Shown one piece after another: positions 51,107-61,011 of a stretch of DNA of 64,000 nt. A program made the translations under genes and the position numbers. The DNA comes from Streptomyces triticisoli (GTDB lineage: Bacteria > Actinomycetota > Actinomycetes > Streptomycetales > Streptomycetaceae): positions 56,087-120,086 of the forward strand of contig NZ_QFDQ01000003.1 of NCBI RefSeq assembly GCF_003270085.1, read 5' to 3'. Below the pieces are notes generated by a model. The model saw only the letters and a list, made by a program, of their open reading frames with translations, made no database searches and had not been told where the DNA came from. The first letter of the stretch is position 1, and the number at the start of each line of letters is the position of its first letter.

Positions 51107-51562
51107 ATGGCGGAGCAGAACCCGCTGAAGATCCACAACCTCCGTCCCGCCCCCGGCGCCAAGACCGCCAAGACCCGTGTCGGTCGTGGTGAGGCGTCGA
51201 AGGGTAAGACGGCCGGTCGTGGTACCAAGGGCACCAAGGCCCGCAACCAGGTTCCGGAGAGCTTCGAGGGCGGCCAGATGCCGCTGCACATGAGGCTCCC
51301 GAAGCTGAAGGGCTTCAACAACCCGTTCAAGACCGAGTACCAGGTCGTCAACCTCGACAAGCTGGCCGCGCTCTACCCCGAGGGCGGCGAGGTCACGGTC
51401 GAGGGCCTGGTGGCCAAGGGCGCCGTTCGCAAGAACAGCCTCGTCAAGGTCCTCGGCCAGGGCGAGGTCTCCGTGGCGCTGCAGGTGACGGTCGACGCCG
51501 TCTCCGGCTCCGCCAAGGAGAAGATCACCGCCGCCGGCGGTACCGTCACCGAGCTCGTCTGA
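51107..51562 (+). CDS. rplO: 50S ribosomal protein L15 (uL15)
   Basis: L15 is a late-assembly protein with a long Gly/Lys-rich extension ([20 protein letters not shown]). It is 151 residues, with [20 protein letters not shown] and [10 protein letters not shown] at the end. A strong hairpin after the gene may separate it from secY. Confidence 0.99.
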   Translation: MAEQNPLKIHNLRPAPGAKTAKTRVGRGEASKGKTAGRGTKGTKARNQVPESFEGGQMPLHMRLPKLKGFNNPFKTEYQVVNLDKLAALYPEGGEVTVEGLVAKGAVRKNSLVKVLGQGEVSVALQVTVDAVSGSAKEKITAAGGTVTELV

Positions 51563-51597
51563 CACCCTCGGACGTTTCGATGACATGAGCGATCCCG

Positions 51598-51630
51598 ACC
51601 GGGGATACCTCACAATGAGGTATCCCCGGT
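51598..51630 (+). terminator. Terminator hairpin between rplO and secY
   Basis: A perfect 15-bp stem (51598-51612 with 51616-51630), loop CAA, 35 nt after rplO. It is strong enough to end or attenuate the spc transcript; secY would then depend on readthrough or a local promoter within the remaining 113 bp. Confidence 0.85.
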
Positions 51631-51743
51631 TGGTCGTTCCACGGGGGGCAGTGTCGCCGGTAAGGTGGCCTGCACCGTTCTTTTCCGTCGAACCTCAAGA
51701 CCGTCACCCTTGACGCACTTGCGCGGGGGTCGCAGGAGGCACC

Positions 51744-53057
51744 GTGCTCACCGGCTTCGCCCGGGCGTTCAGGACGCCCGACCTGCGCAAGAAGCTGCTC
51801 TTCACACTCGGCATCATTGTGGTGTTCCGTATCGGTACCCACATCCCGATTCCCGGCGTCAACTACCAGGCCGTCCAGCAGTGCGTGAAGGAGGCCTCGG
51901 GCAACCAGGGCCTCTTCGGCCTGGTGAACATGTTCAGCGGCGGCGCGCTGCTGCAGATCACGATCTTCGCGCTGGGCATCATGCCGTACATCACGGCGAG
52001 CATCATCCTGCAGCTGCTGACCGTGGTGATCCCGCGGCTGGAGGCCCTCAAGAAGGAGGGCCAGGCCGGCACGGCGAAGATCACCCAGTACACCCGTTAC
52101 CTGACGGTGGCGCTCGCCGTCCTGCAGGGCACCGGCCTGGTGGCCACCGCCCGCAGCGGCGCCCTGTTCTCCGGGTGCACTGCCGCGGGCAACATCGTCC
52201 CGGACCAGTCGATCTACAACACGATCGTCATGGTGATCGTCATGACCGCCGGTACGACCGTGGTCATGTGGCTGGGCGAGCTCATCACCGACCGCGGTAT
52301 CGGCAACGGCATGTCGATCCTGATGTTCATCTCGATCGCCGCGACCTTCCCGTCCGCGCTGTGGGCCATCAAGAAGCAGGGCAAGCTCGCCGACGGCTGG
52401 ATCGAATTCGGCACCGTCATGCTCGTCGGGTTCGTCATGGTCGGCCTGGTCGTCTTCGTCGAGCAGGCCCAGCGACGCATCCCGGTGCAGTACGCCAAGC
52501 GCATGATCGGCCGCCGCTCCTACGGCGGGACGTCGACGTACATCCCGCTCAAGGTGAACCAGGCGGGTGTGATCCCCGTCATCTTCGCGTCGTCGCTGCT
52601 CTACATCCCGGCACTGGTCGCCCAGTTCTCCGGGGGCAACTCGGGGTGGAAGACCTGGATCCAGCAGAACCTGGTGAAGGGCGATCACCCGATTTACATC
52701 ACGATGTACTTCTTGCTCATCGTGTTCTTCGCGTTCTTCTACGTGGCGATCTCCTTCAACCCCGAGGAAGTCGCCGACAACATGAAGAAGTATGGTGGCT
52801 TCATCCCGGGCATCCGGGCTGGCCGACCGACCGCTGAGTACCTCTCGTACGTGCTCAACCGGATCACCTGGCCGGGTTCGCTGTATCTGGGACTGATCGC
52901 TCTCGTGCCGACGATGGCGTTGGTCGGGTTCGGTGCAAACCAGAACTTCCCCTTCGGCGGGACCAGCATCCTGATCATCGTGGGTGTCGGTCTCGAGACG
53001 GTGAAGCAGATCGAGAGCCAACTCCAGCAGCGCAATTACGAAGGGTTCCTCCGCTGA
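51744..53057 (+). CDS. secY: Preprotein translocase subunit SecY
   Basis: SecY is the channel of the Sec translocon. It is 437 residues with ten expected membrane helices, the N-terminal FRTPDLRKKLLFTLGIIVVF, the plug-region IPIPGVNY and the cytoplasmic loops YVGRRSYGG-type/PLKVNQAGVIPVIFASSLLY. GTG 51744 has AGGAGG at 51734-51739. It overlaps adk by one base (TGATG). Confidence 0.99.
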   Translation: MLTGFARAFRTPDLRKKLLFTLGIIVVFRIGTHIPIPGVNYQAVQQCVKEASGNQGLFGLVNMFSGGALLQITIFALGIMPYITASIILQLLTVVIPRLEALKKEGQAGTAKITQYTRYLTVALAVLQGTGLVATARSGALFSGCTAAGNIVPDQSIYNTIVMVIVMTAGTTVVMWLGELITDRGIGNGMSILMFISIAATFPSALWAIKKQGKLADGWIEFGTVMLVGFVMVGLVVFVEQAQRRIPVQYAKRMIGRRSYGGTSTYIPLKVNQAGVIPVIFASSLLYIPALVAQFSGGNSGWKTWIQQNLVKGDHPIYITMYFLLIVFFAFFYVAISFNPEEVADNMKKYGGFIPGIRAGRPTAEYLSYVLNRITWPGSLYLGLIALVPTMALVGFGANQNFPFGGTSILIIVGVGLETVKQIESQLQQRNYEGFLR

Positions 53058-53707
53058 TGCGAATCGTCCTCGTCGGACCGCCTGGTGCGGGCAAAGGAAC
53101 ACAGGCCACACGCCTAGCGGAGAAGCTGCGCGTACCGCACGTCTCCACGGGCGACCTGTTCCGCGCCAACATCAGCCGGCAGACGGAGCTCGGCAAGCTC
53201 GCGAAGTCCTACATGGACGCCGGCAACCTGGTGCCCGACGAGGTCACCATCGCCATGGCCAAGGACCGCATGGAGCAGCCGGACGCCGAGAGCGGCTTCC
53301 TGCTGGACGGCTTCCCGCGCAATGTCGCGCAGGCCGAGGCGCTGGACGAGCTGCTGCGGACCGAGGGCATCGAGCTGGACGCGGTGCTGGACCTCGAGGT
53401 GCCCGAGGAGGAGATCGTCAAGCGGATCGCCGGTCGGCGGACCTGCCGCAAGGACTCGGCGCACGTGTTCCACGTGACGTACAGCCCGCCGGAGAAAGAA
53501 GGCGTCTGCGACGTCTGCGGCGGGGAGCTGTACCAGCGGGACGACGACGCGGAGGGGACCGTCCGCAAGCGGCTGGAGGTCTACCACACGCAGACCGAGC
53601 CGATCATCGACTACTACAAGGCGCAGGGGCTCGTCGTGACGATCTCCTCGCTGGGGCCGGTGGACGAGATCACGCGGAGGGCGCTGGAGGCGCTCAAGCG
53701 CGGTTAG
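53057..53707 (+). CDS. adk: Adenylate kinase
   Basis: Interconverts ATP+AMP and 2 ADP. It is 216 residues: P-loop GPPGAGKGTQ, AMP-binding STGDLFRANI, FLLDGFPRNVAQAEALDELL, and a lid insertion with a zinc-type site (TCRKDSAHVFH and GVCDVCGG). It is translationally coupled to secY, a common actinobacterial order. Confidence 0.99.
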   Translation: MRIVLVGPPGAGKGTQATRLAEKLRVPHVSTGDLFRANISRQTELGKLAKSYMDAGNLVPDEVTIAMAKDRMEQPDAESGFLLDGFPRNVAQAEALDELLRTEGIELDAVLDLEVPEEEIVKRIAGRRTCRKDSAHVFHVTYSPPEKEGVCDVCGGELYQRDDDAEGTVRKRLEVYHTQTEPIIDYYKAQGLVVTISSLGPVDEITRRALEALKRG

Positions 53708-53725
53708 CCGCGCTGCTCGGCCGTG

Positions 53726-53806
53726 GTCGGCCGCGGTTCCCTGCGGGGGCCGCGGCCGACGTGTGCACGGCGTCGGTGCGGCCGTCCCGGGGGGCTGCGC
53801 CCCCGG
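53726..53806. repeat. GC-rich palindromic elements between adk and map
   Basis: An 11-bp perfect stem (GTCGGCCGCGG 53726-53736 with 53750-53760) is followed by CCGGGGGGCTGCGCCCCCGG (53787-53806). The second resembles the GGGGCTGCGCCCC-type palindrome dispersed in Streptomyces intergenic regions. The first may terminate the secY-adk transcript. Confidence 0.75.
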
Positions 53807-53949
53807 ACCCCCGCATCGGCCTGAACGGCCTCGCCCTCAAACTCCCCCGAGCTCTTCGGGCAGGGAGCGCCCCCACGGGCCGGGTTTCGCCGCCCCTTAT
53901 TGTTGAAGGTGTCCGTCCTCTTCCCGGTCCGAGAAAGGCCGTAGCCCCC

Positions 53950-54786
53950 ATGGTGCAGATCAAGTCCCCCGAGCAGATCGCCAAGATGCGTGCGGCGGGG
54001 CTGGTCGTCGCCGCCATTCACACGGCCACCCGGAAGGCGGCCGTGCCCGGGGCGACCACCAAGGACCTGGACCGGGCGGCGCGCAAGGTGCTCGCGGAGC
54101 ACAACGCCAAGCCGAACTTCCTCGGCTACGGCGGCTTCCCGGCGACGATCTGCACCTCCGTGAACGAGGTCGTCGTCCACGGCATCCCCTCCGACGACAT
54201 CGTCCTGAAGGACGGCGACGTCATCTCCGTCGACTGCGGCGCGATCGTCGACGGCTGGCACGGCGACGCGGCCTACACCGCCTTCGTGGGGTCAGGACAC
54301 GCCCCGGAGCTGGTCGAGCTCTCCCGGGTGACCGAGGAGTCGATGTGGGCCGGCATCGCGGCGATGAAGCAGGGCAACCGCCTGGTCGACATCTCGCGGG
54401 CCATCGAGACGTACATCCGCCGCCAGCCGAAGCCGGGCGGCGGCCGTTACGGGATCATCGAGGACTACGGCGGCCACGGCATCGGCACCGAGATGCACAT
54501 GGACCCGCACCTGCTGAACTACGTCGACCGCCGCCGCGGCAAGGGCCCCCGGCTGGTCCCCGGCTTCTGCCTCGCCATCGAGCCGATGGTCTCCCTCGGC
54601 ACCCCGAAGACCCGGGTCCTGGAGGATGACTGGACGGTCATCACCACGGACGGCACCTGGTCCTCCCACTGGGAGCACTCGGTCGCTCTGACGCCCGAGG
54701 GTCCTCTGGTCCTGACGGCCCCTGACGGGGGCAAGGCGAAGCTGGCCGAGTACGGCATCACGGCGGCACCGGACCCACTGGCCTGA
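53950..54786 (+). CDS. map: Methionine aminopeptidase, type I
   Basis: Removes the initiator Met from nascent proteins. It is 278 residues with the metal ligands in ISVDCGAIVDGWHGDAA (two Asp), GGHGIGTEMH (His), AIEPMV (Glu) and WSSHWEHS (Glu). ATG 53950 gives the family N-terminus MVQIKSPEQIAKM. The frame is open upstream, but the extra residues come from the repeat-rich spacer. Confidence 0.98.
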   Translation: MVQIKSPEQIAKMRAAGLVVAAIHTATRKAAVPGATTKDLDRAARKVLAEHNAKPNFLGYGGFPATICTSVNEVVVHGIPSDDIVLKDGDVISVDCGAIVDGWHGDAAYTAFVGSGHAPELVELSRVTEESMWAGIAAMKQGNRLVDISRAIETYIRRQPKPGGGRYGIIEDYGGHGIGTEMHMDPHLLNYVDRRRGKGPRLVPGFCLAIEPMVSLGTPKTRVLEDDWTVITTDGTWSSHWEHSVALTPEGPLVLTAPDGGKAKLAEYGITAAPDPLA

Positions 54787-55027
54787 CGGCGGCCCGGGCG
54801 ACGCGACGACCGTCGGCCGGCCGGAGAGCGGTGTCAAGAACCGGACGGCATCATGACGGCACCGGGTCCCTTGCATAAAGATCTCCGGTGTGGGGCAGGC
54901 TTTCTCGATTCGTGTTTCGTGGAGCGCTGACGTAGACTGACTCGTCGGCTCTTGTGCGCCCGCATGCCTGTGTACAGGACGCGGTGCGGCGAGAGTCGAT
55001 CAAGGTAGTCGATTCGAAGGGCGAAGC
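54787..55027. other. map-infA intergenic region with possible promoter
   Basis: 241 bp with no gene. A TAGACT at 54933-54938 is a plausible -10; the matching -35 position (54909-54915, TTCGTG-like) is poor. infA probably starts a new transcription unit here. Confidence 0.45.
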
Positions 55028-55249
55028 GTGGCCAAGAAGCAAGGTGCCATCGAGATCGAGGGCACTGTCGTCGAGTCTCTGCCGAACGCCATGTTCAAGG
55101 TCGAGCTCCAGAACGGCCACCAGGTCCTGGCACACATCAGCGGCAAGATGCGCATGCACTACATCCGCATCCTCCCTGACGACCGGGTCGTGGTGGAGCT
55201 GTCTCCGTACGACCTGACGCGTGGCCGGATCGTCTACCGGTACAAGTAG
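55028..55249 (+). CDS. infA: Translation initiation factor IF-1
   Basis: IF-1 occupies the A site during initiation. It is 73 residues, an S1/OB fold: [57 protein letters not shown] 55028 follows a GAAGGGCGAA ribosome site. rpmJ is 77 nt downstream. Confidence 0.99.
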   Translation: MAKKQGAIEIEGTVVESLPNAMFKVELQNGHQVLAHISGKMRMHYIRILPDDRVVVELSPYDLTRGRIVYRYK

Positions 55250-55326
55250 ATCTGCCCGCACCCCATCCGTGGGGTGCGCATTCCGCTCCGGCGGGATGGT
55301 GGCACTGACCCGGAGAACCTCATCCC

Positions 55327-55440
55327 ATGAAGGTCAAGCCGAGCGTCAAGAAGATCTGCGACAAGTGCAGGGTGATCCGCCGTCACGGCCGGGTCATGGT
55401 CATCTGCGAGAACCCGCGCCACAAGCAGCGCCAGGGCTGA
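55327..55440 (+). CDS. rpmJ: 50S ribosomal protein L36 (bL36)
   Basis: A 37-residue zinc-ribbon protein, [20 protein letters not shown]..., with ligands Cys11, Cys14, Cys27 and His32 ([11 protein letters not shown]). It is the zinc-containing form. It sits between infA and rpsM, the classical position, preceded by GGAGAACC. Confidence 0.98.
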   Translation: MKVKPSVKKICDKCRVIRRHGRVMVICENPRHKQRQG

Positions 55441-55657
55441 CGCACGACCGACCGCACCCTCTGCACCGCCATCGCAGGGATTCGCGCGACGCAAGCTGAA
55501 TATGTTCATACGCAGGACCCGAGCGGAGTTCGTCCGTTCGACACCCCCGGTTCGGAGGCCGGGGACCCGGTTCGTACCAAATCCTTGGAACAGAGGAGGA
55601 CGGCGGGCTGGGAGCCGGTCCTGTGGAAGACCTCCGAAGATCAACTGGAGCCATTGA
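55441..55657. other. rpmJ-rpsM spacer
   Basis: 217 bp with no gene. It may contain an rpsM-operon leader; no clear -35/-10 pair or strong stem was identified. GGAG at 55648-55651 is the rpsM ribosome site. Confidence 0.45.
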
Positions 55658-56038
55658 ATGGCACGCGTATCCGGTGTTGACATCCCGCGCGACAAGCGCG
55701 TGGAGGTCGCTCTCACCTACGTGTTCGGCATCGGCCGGACCCTGTCCCAGCAGACGCTGGCCGCCACCGGCATCGACCCGGACACCCGCGTCCGCGAGCT
55801 GTCCGAAGAGCAGCTCGTCGCGATCCGTGAGTACGTCGACAACAACATCAAGACCGAGGGTGACCTCCGTCGCGAGATCCAGGCCGACATCCGCCGCAAG
55901 GTCGAGATCGGTACGTACCAGGGTCTGCGGCACCGCCGCGGTCTGCCCGTCCGCGGTCAGCGCACCAGCACCAACGCCCGTACCCGCAAGGGCCCGCGTC
56001 GCGCCATCGCCGGCAAGAAGAAGCCGGGCAAGAAGTAG
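55658..56038 (+). CDS. rpsM: 30S ribosomal protein S13 (uS13)
   Basis: S13 is in the 30S head and contacts P-site tRNA and L5. It is 126 residues, [20 protein letters not shown]..., with [20 protein letters not shown]. The C-terminal basic tail GKKKPGKK is complete. rpsK follows after 69 nt. Confidence 0.99.
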   Translation: MARVSGVDIPRDKRVEVALTYVFGIGRTLSQQTLAATGIDPDTRVRELSEEQLVAIREYVDNNIKTEGDLRREIQADIRRKVEIGTYQGLRHRRGLPVRGQRTSTNARTRKGPRRAIAGKKKPGKK

Positions 56039-56107
56039 TCCGCAGCGACACTCGCCGTCCAGCGGTCTTCGCTGTAGGACCGACCACCTCCCACAGGAGT
56101 TTCAGAC

Positions 56108-56512
56108 ATGCCCCCCAAGGGACGTCAGGGCGCTGCCAAGAAGGTGCGCCGCAAGGAAAAGAAGAACGTCGCTCACGGCCACGCCCACATCAAGAGCACG
56201 TTCAACAACACCATCGTTTCGATCACCGACCCGTCCGGCAACGTGATCTCCTGGGCCTCCGCCGGCCACGTCGGCTTCAAGGGCTCCCGGAAGTCCACGC
56301 CGTTCGCCGCGCAGATGGCCGCCGAGTCGGCCGCCCGCCGCGCCCAGGAGCACGGCATGCGCAAGGTCGACGTGTTCGTCAAGGGTCCGGGCTCCGGCCG
56401 TGAGACCGCCATCCGTTCGCTGCAGGCGACCGGTCTCGAGGTCGGCTCCATCCAGGACGTCACCCCGACCCCCCACAACGGCTGCCGTCCGCCGAAGCGC
56501 CGCCGCGTCTGA
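56108..56512 (+). CDS. rpsK: 30S ribosomal protein S11 (uS11)
   Basis: S11 lines the mRNA exit on the platform. It is 134 residues: a basic N-terminus ([20 protein letters not shown]), [19 protein letters not shown] and the conserved end [16 protein letters not shown]. In many bacteria rpsD follows; here rpoA comes next, as in Streptomyces where rpsD is elsewhere. Confidence 0.99.
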   Translation: MPPKGRQGAAKKVRRKEKKNVAHGHAHIKSTFNNTIVSITDPSGNVISWASAGHVGFKGSRKSTPFAAQMAAESAARRAQEHGMRKVDVFVKGPGSGRETAIRSLQATGLEVGSIQDVTPTPHNGCRPPKRRRV

Positions 56513-56665
56513 CGCGTTCGCCGCTTCACGGCAGTGGGTGTCCGGGCGGTACGGTCCGTATACGGGTCGTACCGCCCGTACCCTTGCAGTACCCGCACCC
56601 TGTCCGGTGCGGTCTGGTCGGGCGTCATATAGCGGGCGCCCACGACTGAAGGATCTGATCCACAC

Positions 56666-57688
56666 ATGCTGATCGCTCAGCGCCCCTCGCTGACCGAAGA
56701 GGTCGTCGACGAGTTCCGCTCCCGGTTCGTGATCGAGCCGCTGGAGCCGGGCTTCGGCTACACCCTCGGCAACTCCCTGCGTCGTACGCTCCTCTCCTCG
56801 ATCCCGGGTGCGGCGGTCACGTCCATCCGCATCGACGGCGTTCTGCACGAGTTCACCACCGTGCCGGGCGTCAAGGAGGACGTCACCGACCTGATCCTCA
56901 ACATCAAGCAGCTGGTCGTCTCCTCCGAGCACGACGAGCCCGTGGTGATGTACCTGCGCAAGCAGGGCCCGGGTCTGGTCACCGCCGCCGACATCGCGCC
57001 CCCGGCCGGTGTCGAGGTGCACAACCCCGACCTCGTCCTCGCCGCGCTCAACGGCAAGGGCAAGCTGGAGATGGAGCTGACCGTCGAGCGCGGTCGCGGC
57101 TACGTCTCCGCCGTGCAGAACAAGCAGGTGGGCCAGGAGATCGGCCGTATCCCGGTCGACTCGATCTACTCGCCGGTGCTGAAGGTCACGTACAAGGTCG
57201 AGGCCACGCGTGTCGAGCAGCGCACCGACTTCGACAAGCTGATCGTCGACGTCGAGACCAAGCAGGCGATGCGTCCGCGTGACGCCATGGCCTCCGCCGG
57301 CAAGACCCTGGTCGAGCTGTTCGGTCTCGCCCGCGAGCTGAACATCGACGCCGAGGGCATCGACATGGGCCCGTCCCCGACGGACGCCGCGCTCGCCGCC
57401 GACCTCGCTCTGCCGATCGAGGAGCTCGAGCTCACCGTTCGGTCGTACAACTGCCTCAAGCGTGAGGGCATCCACTCCGTGGGTGAGCTCGTCGCCCGCT
57501 CCGAGGCCGACCTCCTCGACATTCGCAACTTCGGTGCGAAGTCCATCGACGAGGTCAAGGCGAAGCTGGCGGGGATGGGACTTGCCCTCAAAGATTCACC
57601 TCCCGGATTCGACCCGACCGCCGCGGCGGACGCGTTCGGCGCGGACGACGACGCGGATGCCGGATTCGTAGAGACCGAGCAGTACTGA
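56666..57688 (+). CDS. rpoA: DNA-directed RNA polymerase subunit alpha
   Basis: Alpha dimerises to start polymerase assembly and contacts activators and UP elements. It is 340 residues: N-terminal domain with [20 protein letters not shown], and C-terminal domain with [20 protein letters not shown] and [20 protein letters not shown]. An acidic tail ([18 protein letters not shown]) ends the protein. 153 nt after rpsK. Confidence 0.99.
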   Translation: MLIAQRPSLTEEVVDEFRSRFVIEPLEPGFGYTLGNSLRRTLLSSIPGAAVTSIRIDGVLHEFTTVPGVKEDVTDLILNIKQLVVSSEHDEPVVMYLRKQGPGLVTAADIAPPAGVEVHNPDLVLAALNGKGKLEMELTVERGRGYVSAVQNKQVGQEIGRIPVDSIYSPVLKVTYKVEATRVEQRTDFDKLIVDVETKQAMRPRDAMASAGKTLVELFGLARELNIDAEGIDMGPSPTDAALAADLALPIEELELTVRSYNCLKREGIHSVGELVARSEADLLDIRNFGAKSIDEVKAKLAGMGLALKDSPPGFDPTAAADAFGADDDADAGFVETEQY

Positions 57689-57718
57689 GCGCTCCGCGGG
57701 GAGGCCGTACTGCGTCTG

Positions 57719-57790
57719 CGGGCCGGTTGTGGCTGGTCGCGCAGTTCCCCGCGCCCCTTCCGGGAGCGCCCCTTCGGGGCCGCTCCCGGA
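57719..57790. repeat. Dispersed Streptomyces intergenic repeat with hairpin after rpoA
   Basis: GTGGCTGGTCGCGCAGTTCC followed by CCGCGCCCCT is a sequence I recognise as recurrent in Streptomyces intergenic regions. It leads into a hairpin (CCGGGAGCG... / ...CGCTCCCGG, about 57758-57789). Function is unknown; it may act as an mRNA 3' processing or termination element between rpoA and rplQ. Confidence 0.6.
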
Positions 57791-57868
57791 TCTCCGATGG
57801 GCAACCGCCTGCTCGGATACTGACCCCGGTACCTGATACGGCCGGGGCAGACACACAGGAGAAGAACC

Positions 57869-58426
57869 ATGCCGAAGCCCGCCAAGGGTGCCCGTATGGG
57901 CGGCAGCCCCGCGCACGAGAAGCTGATGCTCGCGAACCTCGCGAAGTCGCTGTTCGAGCACGGCCGCATCACCACCACCGAGGCGAAGGCCCGCCGCCTG
58001 CGCCCGTACGCCGAGCGTCTGATCACCAAGGCGAAGAAGGGCGACCTTCACAACCGCCGTCAGGTGCTCCAGGTCATCACGGACAAGGGCATCGTCCACA
58101 CGCTCTTCACCGAGATCGGCCCGCGGTACGAGAACCGTCCCGGTGGCTACACCCGTATCACCAAGATCGGCAACCGCCGTGGCGACAACGCGCCCATGGC
58201 TGTCATCGAGCTGGTCGAGGCGCTGACGGTGCAGCAGAAGGCCGTGGGTGAGGCCGAGGCCGCCACCAAGCGTGCGGTCAAGGAGGCCGAGGCCAAGGCG
58301 GAGGAGCCGAAGGCCGAGGAGACCAAGGCCGAGGAGGCCAAGGCCGAGGAGACCAAGGCCGAGGAGGCCCCGGTCGAGGACGCCAAGGCCGAGGAGTCCA
58401 AGGACGAGGAGTCCAAGGACGCCTGA
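57869..58426 (+). CDS. rplQ: 50S ribosomal protein L17 (bL17) with long acidic tail
   Basis: L17 lies near the tunnel exit. It is 185 residues; the conserved core ([59 protein letters not shown]) covers about 120. The remaining 60 residues are a Glu/Ala/Lys tail built of AEE(T/A)K-type repeats. The family norm is near 120 residues, and such tails are seen in actinobacteria. AGGAGAAGAACC precedes the ATG. Confidence 0.98.
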   Translation: MPKPAKGARMGGSPAHEKLMLANLAKSLFEHGRITTTEAKARRLRPYAERLITKAKKGDLHNRRQVLQVITDKGIVHTLFTEIGPRYENRPGGYTRITKIGNRRGDNAPMAVIELVEALTVQQKAVGEAEAATKRAVKEAEAKAEEPKAEETKAEEAKAEETKAEEAPVEDAKAEESKDEESKDA

Positions 58427-58449
58427 GCGGTACGCCCTCGTGCTTGAGA

Positions 58450-58484
58450 GCGGGTCCGCCCCCTGCGGGGCGGGCCCGCTTTCG
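58450..58484 (+). terminator. Terminator after rplQ
   Basis: A 13-bp stem with one wobble (58450-58462 with 58467-58479), loop TGCG, then TTTCG. It ends the alpha operon. Confidence 0.88.
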
Positions 58485-58521
58485 CGTACGCGCGTGTTCG
58501 CGCACCTGAGAGGATCTGTAC

Positions 58522-59409
58522 GTGAGTGACGAAGTGCAGCCCGGTTGTGTCCGTGTCCGTCTCGACCTGTCGTACGACGGCACCGACTTCCACGGCTGGG
58601 CCAAGCAGGCCGGCGGCCGGCGGACCGTGCAGGGCGAGATCGAGGACGCGCTGCGTACGGTCACGCGGTCGACGGAGACGTACGAGCTGACCGTGGCCGG
58701 GCGCACCGACGCCGGGGTGCACGCGCGGGGGCAGGTGGCCCACGTGGATCTGCCCGAGCAGGTGTGGCGCGAGCACCACGAGAAGCTGCTCAAGCGGCTC
58801 GCCGGGCGGCTGCCCCGGGACGTGCGCGTGTGGGCCCTGCGCCCCGCGCCCAGCGGCTTCAACGCCCGTTTCTCCGCCGTCTGGCGCCGCTACGCCTACC
58901 GCGTCACCGACAACCCCGGCGGCGTCGACCCGCTGCTGCGGAACCACGTCCTCTGGCACGACTGGCCGCTCGACGTCGACGCCATGAACGAGGCCGCCCA
59001 GCGACTCCTGGGCGAGCACGACTTCGCCGCGTACTGCAAGAAGCGCGAGGGCGCGACCACGATCCGTACGCTCCAGGAGCTGAACCTTCGGCGGGGGGAC
59101 GACGGGATCGTCACCGCCACCGTCCGGGCCGACGCGTTCTGCCACAACATGGTGCGCTCGCTCATCGGCGCGCTGCTGTTCGTGGGGGACGGGCACCGCA
59201 CGCCCGACTGGCCCGGAAAGGTCCTGGCCGCGGGCGTACGGGACTCCGCCGTGCACGTCGTACGGCCGCACGGGCTGACCCTGGAGGAGGTCGGCTACCC
59301 GGCCGACGAGCTGCTGGCCGCGCGCAGCCGCGAGGCGCGCAACAAGCGGTCGCTGCCGGCGGCGGGCTGCTGCCGAGAGGGCCGAGAGGGCCCGGGTGAC
59401 CGCACGTGA
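58522..59409 (+). CDS. truA: tRNA pseudouridine(38-40) synthase TruA
   Basis: Modifies U38-U40 in the anticodon stem-loop of tRNAs. It is 295 residues from GTG 58522. The catalytic Asp63 is in [14 protein letters not shown]. Other family segments are [20 protein letters not shown] and [17 protein letters not shown]. The C-terminal 25 residues are variable. Position after rplQ is widely conserved. Confidence 0.97.
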   Translation: MSDEVQPGCVRVRLDLSYDGTDFHGWAKQAGGRRTVQGEIEDALRTVTRSTETYELTVAGRTDAGVHARGQVAHVDLPEQVWREHHEKLLKRLAGRLPRDVRVWALRPAPSGFNARFSAVWRRYAYRVTDNPGGVDPLLRNHVLWHDWPLDVDAMNEAAQRLLGEHDFAAYCKKREGATTIRTLQELNLRRGDDGIVTATVRADAFCHNMVRSLIGALLFVGDGHRTPDWPGKVLAAGVRDSAVHVVRPHGLTLEEVGYPADELLAARSREARNKRSLPAAGCCREGREGPGDRT

Positions 59410-59455
59410 CGGTACGGATTCGGCCCGGCGGGGGAGGAGCGGGGAGGGTGACGGC

Positions 59456-60328
59456 CTACTGGTTGGCCGCCGCCGACGCCTGGGCCTCACCGCGGCGGCT
59501 GATCTGCTGGAACGCGAACTGGGCGAGGTCGTCGCCGGCCCGGAAGACCTTGGTGTCCTCGGTCGTGACGCTCTTGCCGTTGGTGAAACCGGTGAGGGTG
59601 AAGTAGGCGTAGCGGCCCAGGGAGTTGGTCGTGGAGCGGCAGACCGCGCCGTTGCAGAAGGCCTTGACGCCGTCGCCGGACAGCGGCTTGATGATGCTCT
59701 TCTTGTCGGTCTCGCCCCTGGCCTTGGCCGCCTGTGCCTCGGTGTCGAAGACGGCGATGCCGATGGTCACCGCGATGCCGTCCTTGCTGTAGGTGGCGCG
59801 CAGCAGGCGGGTGCAGCCGTTGCCGGTGAGGGCCTTGGGGAGCGTGCCCTGGGCGGCGGTGGCGCAGTTCTTGGTGTCGTCCGTCAGGCCCTTCTTGTAC
59901 ACGTTCTCGCCCATGGTCAGCTGGGTGCCGGGAAAGAGCGTGTCGGGGCTGAGCGGGGCCGTGTCCTTCTTCGCGCTGGATATGAACTCCTTCGGATCCA
60001 GCGGGGGCGGGGCGCTGGTGGGGGCGAAGGAGGGCGTGGCGGACTCGCTCGGCAGGGTGGCGGGCAGCTGGGAGGACGCCCGGCCCGGGGCGTTGCTGTC
60101 GCTGCTGGCCGACACCATGCTCATGGCGACGGCCGTGGCGATCCCGGCGACGGCCAGCACGCCACCGCCGATGAACAGCACCCGGCGTCTCTTGTGCCGC
60201 GTCTCCGAGGCCTCGGCGAGCGCGGCCCAGTCCGGAGTCTGGCCGTCGCTCCCGCTGCTCCACGGCTGCTGAGAATTCGGTTTCCAGGGATCCCACTGGG
60301 ACTGCGAGCCCCCCTGCCCATAACTCAT
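59456..60328 (-). CDS. Membrane-anchored extracellular protein of unknown function
   Basis: A 290-residue protein with a cytoplasmic Gly/Ser/Gln/Trp/Pro-rich N-terminus, one transmembrane helix (residues about 50-72, RVLFIGGGVLAVAGIATAVA), a Pro/Ser linker and an external domain of about 190 residues with four Cys. ATG 60328 is taken; no ribosome site precedes it, but TAAGAT on the reverse strand (60341-60336) lies at -10 distance, so the mRNA may be leaderless. It is convergent with truA. The type is common next to truA in Streptomyces. Confidence 0.8.
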   Translation of the reverse strand: MSYGQGGSQSQWDPWKPNSQQPWSSGSDGQTPDWAALAEASETRHKRRRVLFIGGGVLAVAGIATAVAMSMVSASSDSNAPGRASSQLPATLPSESATPSFAPTSAPPPLDPKEFISSAKKDTAPLSPDTLFPGTQLTMGENVYKKGLTDDTKNCATAAQGTLPKALTGNGCTRLLRATYSKDGIAVTIGIAVFDTEAQAAKARGETDKKSIIKPLSGDGVKAFCNGAVCRSTTNSLGRYAYFTLTGFTNGKSVTTEDTKVFRAGDDLAQFAFQQISRRGEAQASAAANQ

Positions 60329-61011
60329 GGGCCGCATCTTAGACGGGGGTTGGGGGGTGCTGGTGCGCCTGGGGCGGGCTGGGGACGGGCCTTCGGTGCA
60401 GGGCGGGACAAAGCGACGCGCCCTTCGGGGGAGGCCGCCGAAAAAAGGTTCGCCCGGGCGCACTCCGGTTCCGGGGCGGTGGGGCGGCGGGGCGGAGCGG
60501 TACGGCGGACGGCCGCGAGCCGGCGGCCGGGTCCTGCGGCCCCCGGGTCGGCCGGGGGCGTGGTTCGTGAGCGGGTGGTGTTGTTTCGGGGCTGGGCGGT
60601 GTCTCGTGGCCCGTCCTGGGGGTATGGGGGTACCGTTCCTGGGCAGTGAGCGGGAGTGAGTCCGCGCACTGGCACGCCCCGAACGGTTGTGGGCGCGCTG
60701 GTCGTCCCCCGCGACTCTCCCCCAGAGGGGGCGCCCCCAGGCACCGCACCCGGCGTCCCAGATCGCACGGCAGCGCTGCCCCGGCCGGCCCAGCACACCG
60801 CAAGCCCGGAAGCCGACCATCACACGATCGAGCTAAACCAGCCTTATACACGCTCCTTGGCGAGCAGCTGCCAACCCCCTGCTCGGGAGAGCTCGGGGGA
60901 GAGCGGGGGCGAGGCGGTTCGGGCCGCCGCGGGGAGCCGGGGCGGCGGTCTCCGGGGCGGGCGGCGTAGACTGGGCGCGGAACACGCAGGATCTGTATGG
61001 GCGCCCCCGTT
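60329..61011. other. Intergenic region upstream of rplM
   Basis: About 680 bp of very GC-rich DNA without a credible gene. It holds several short palindromes (CCCCCAGAGGGGGCGCCCCC near 60719-60738; GAGCTCGGGGGAGAGC near 60890). Long frames here have no ribosome site or recognisable protein. The rplM promoter lies at its end. Confidence 0.55.
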
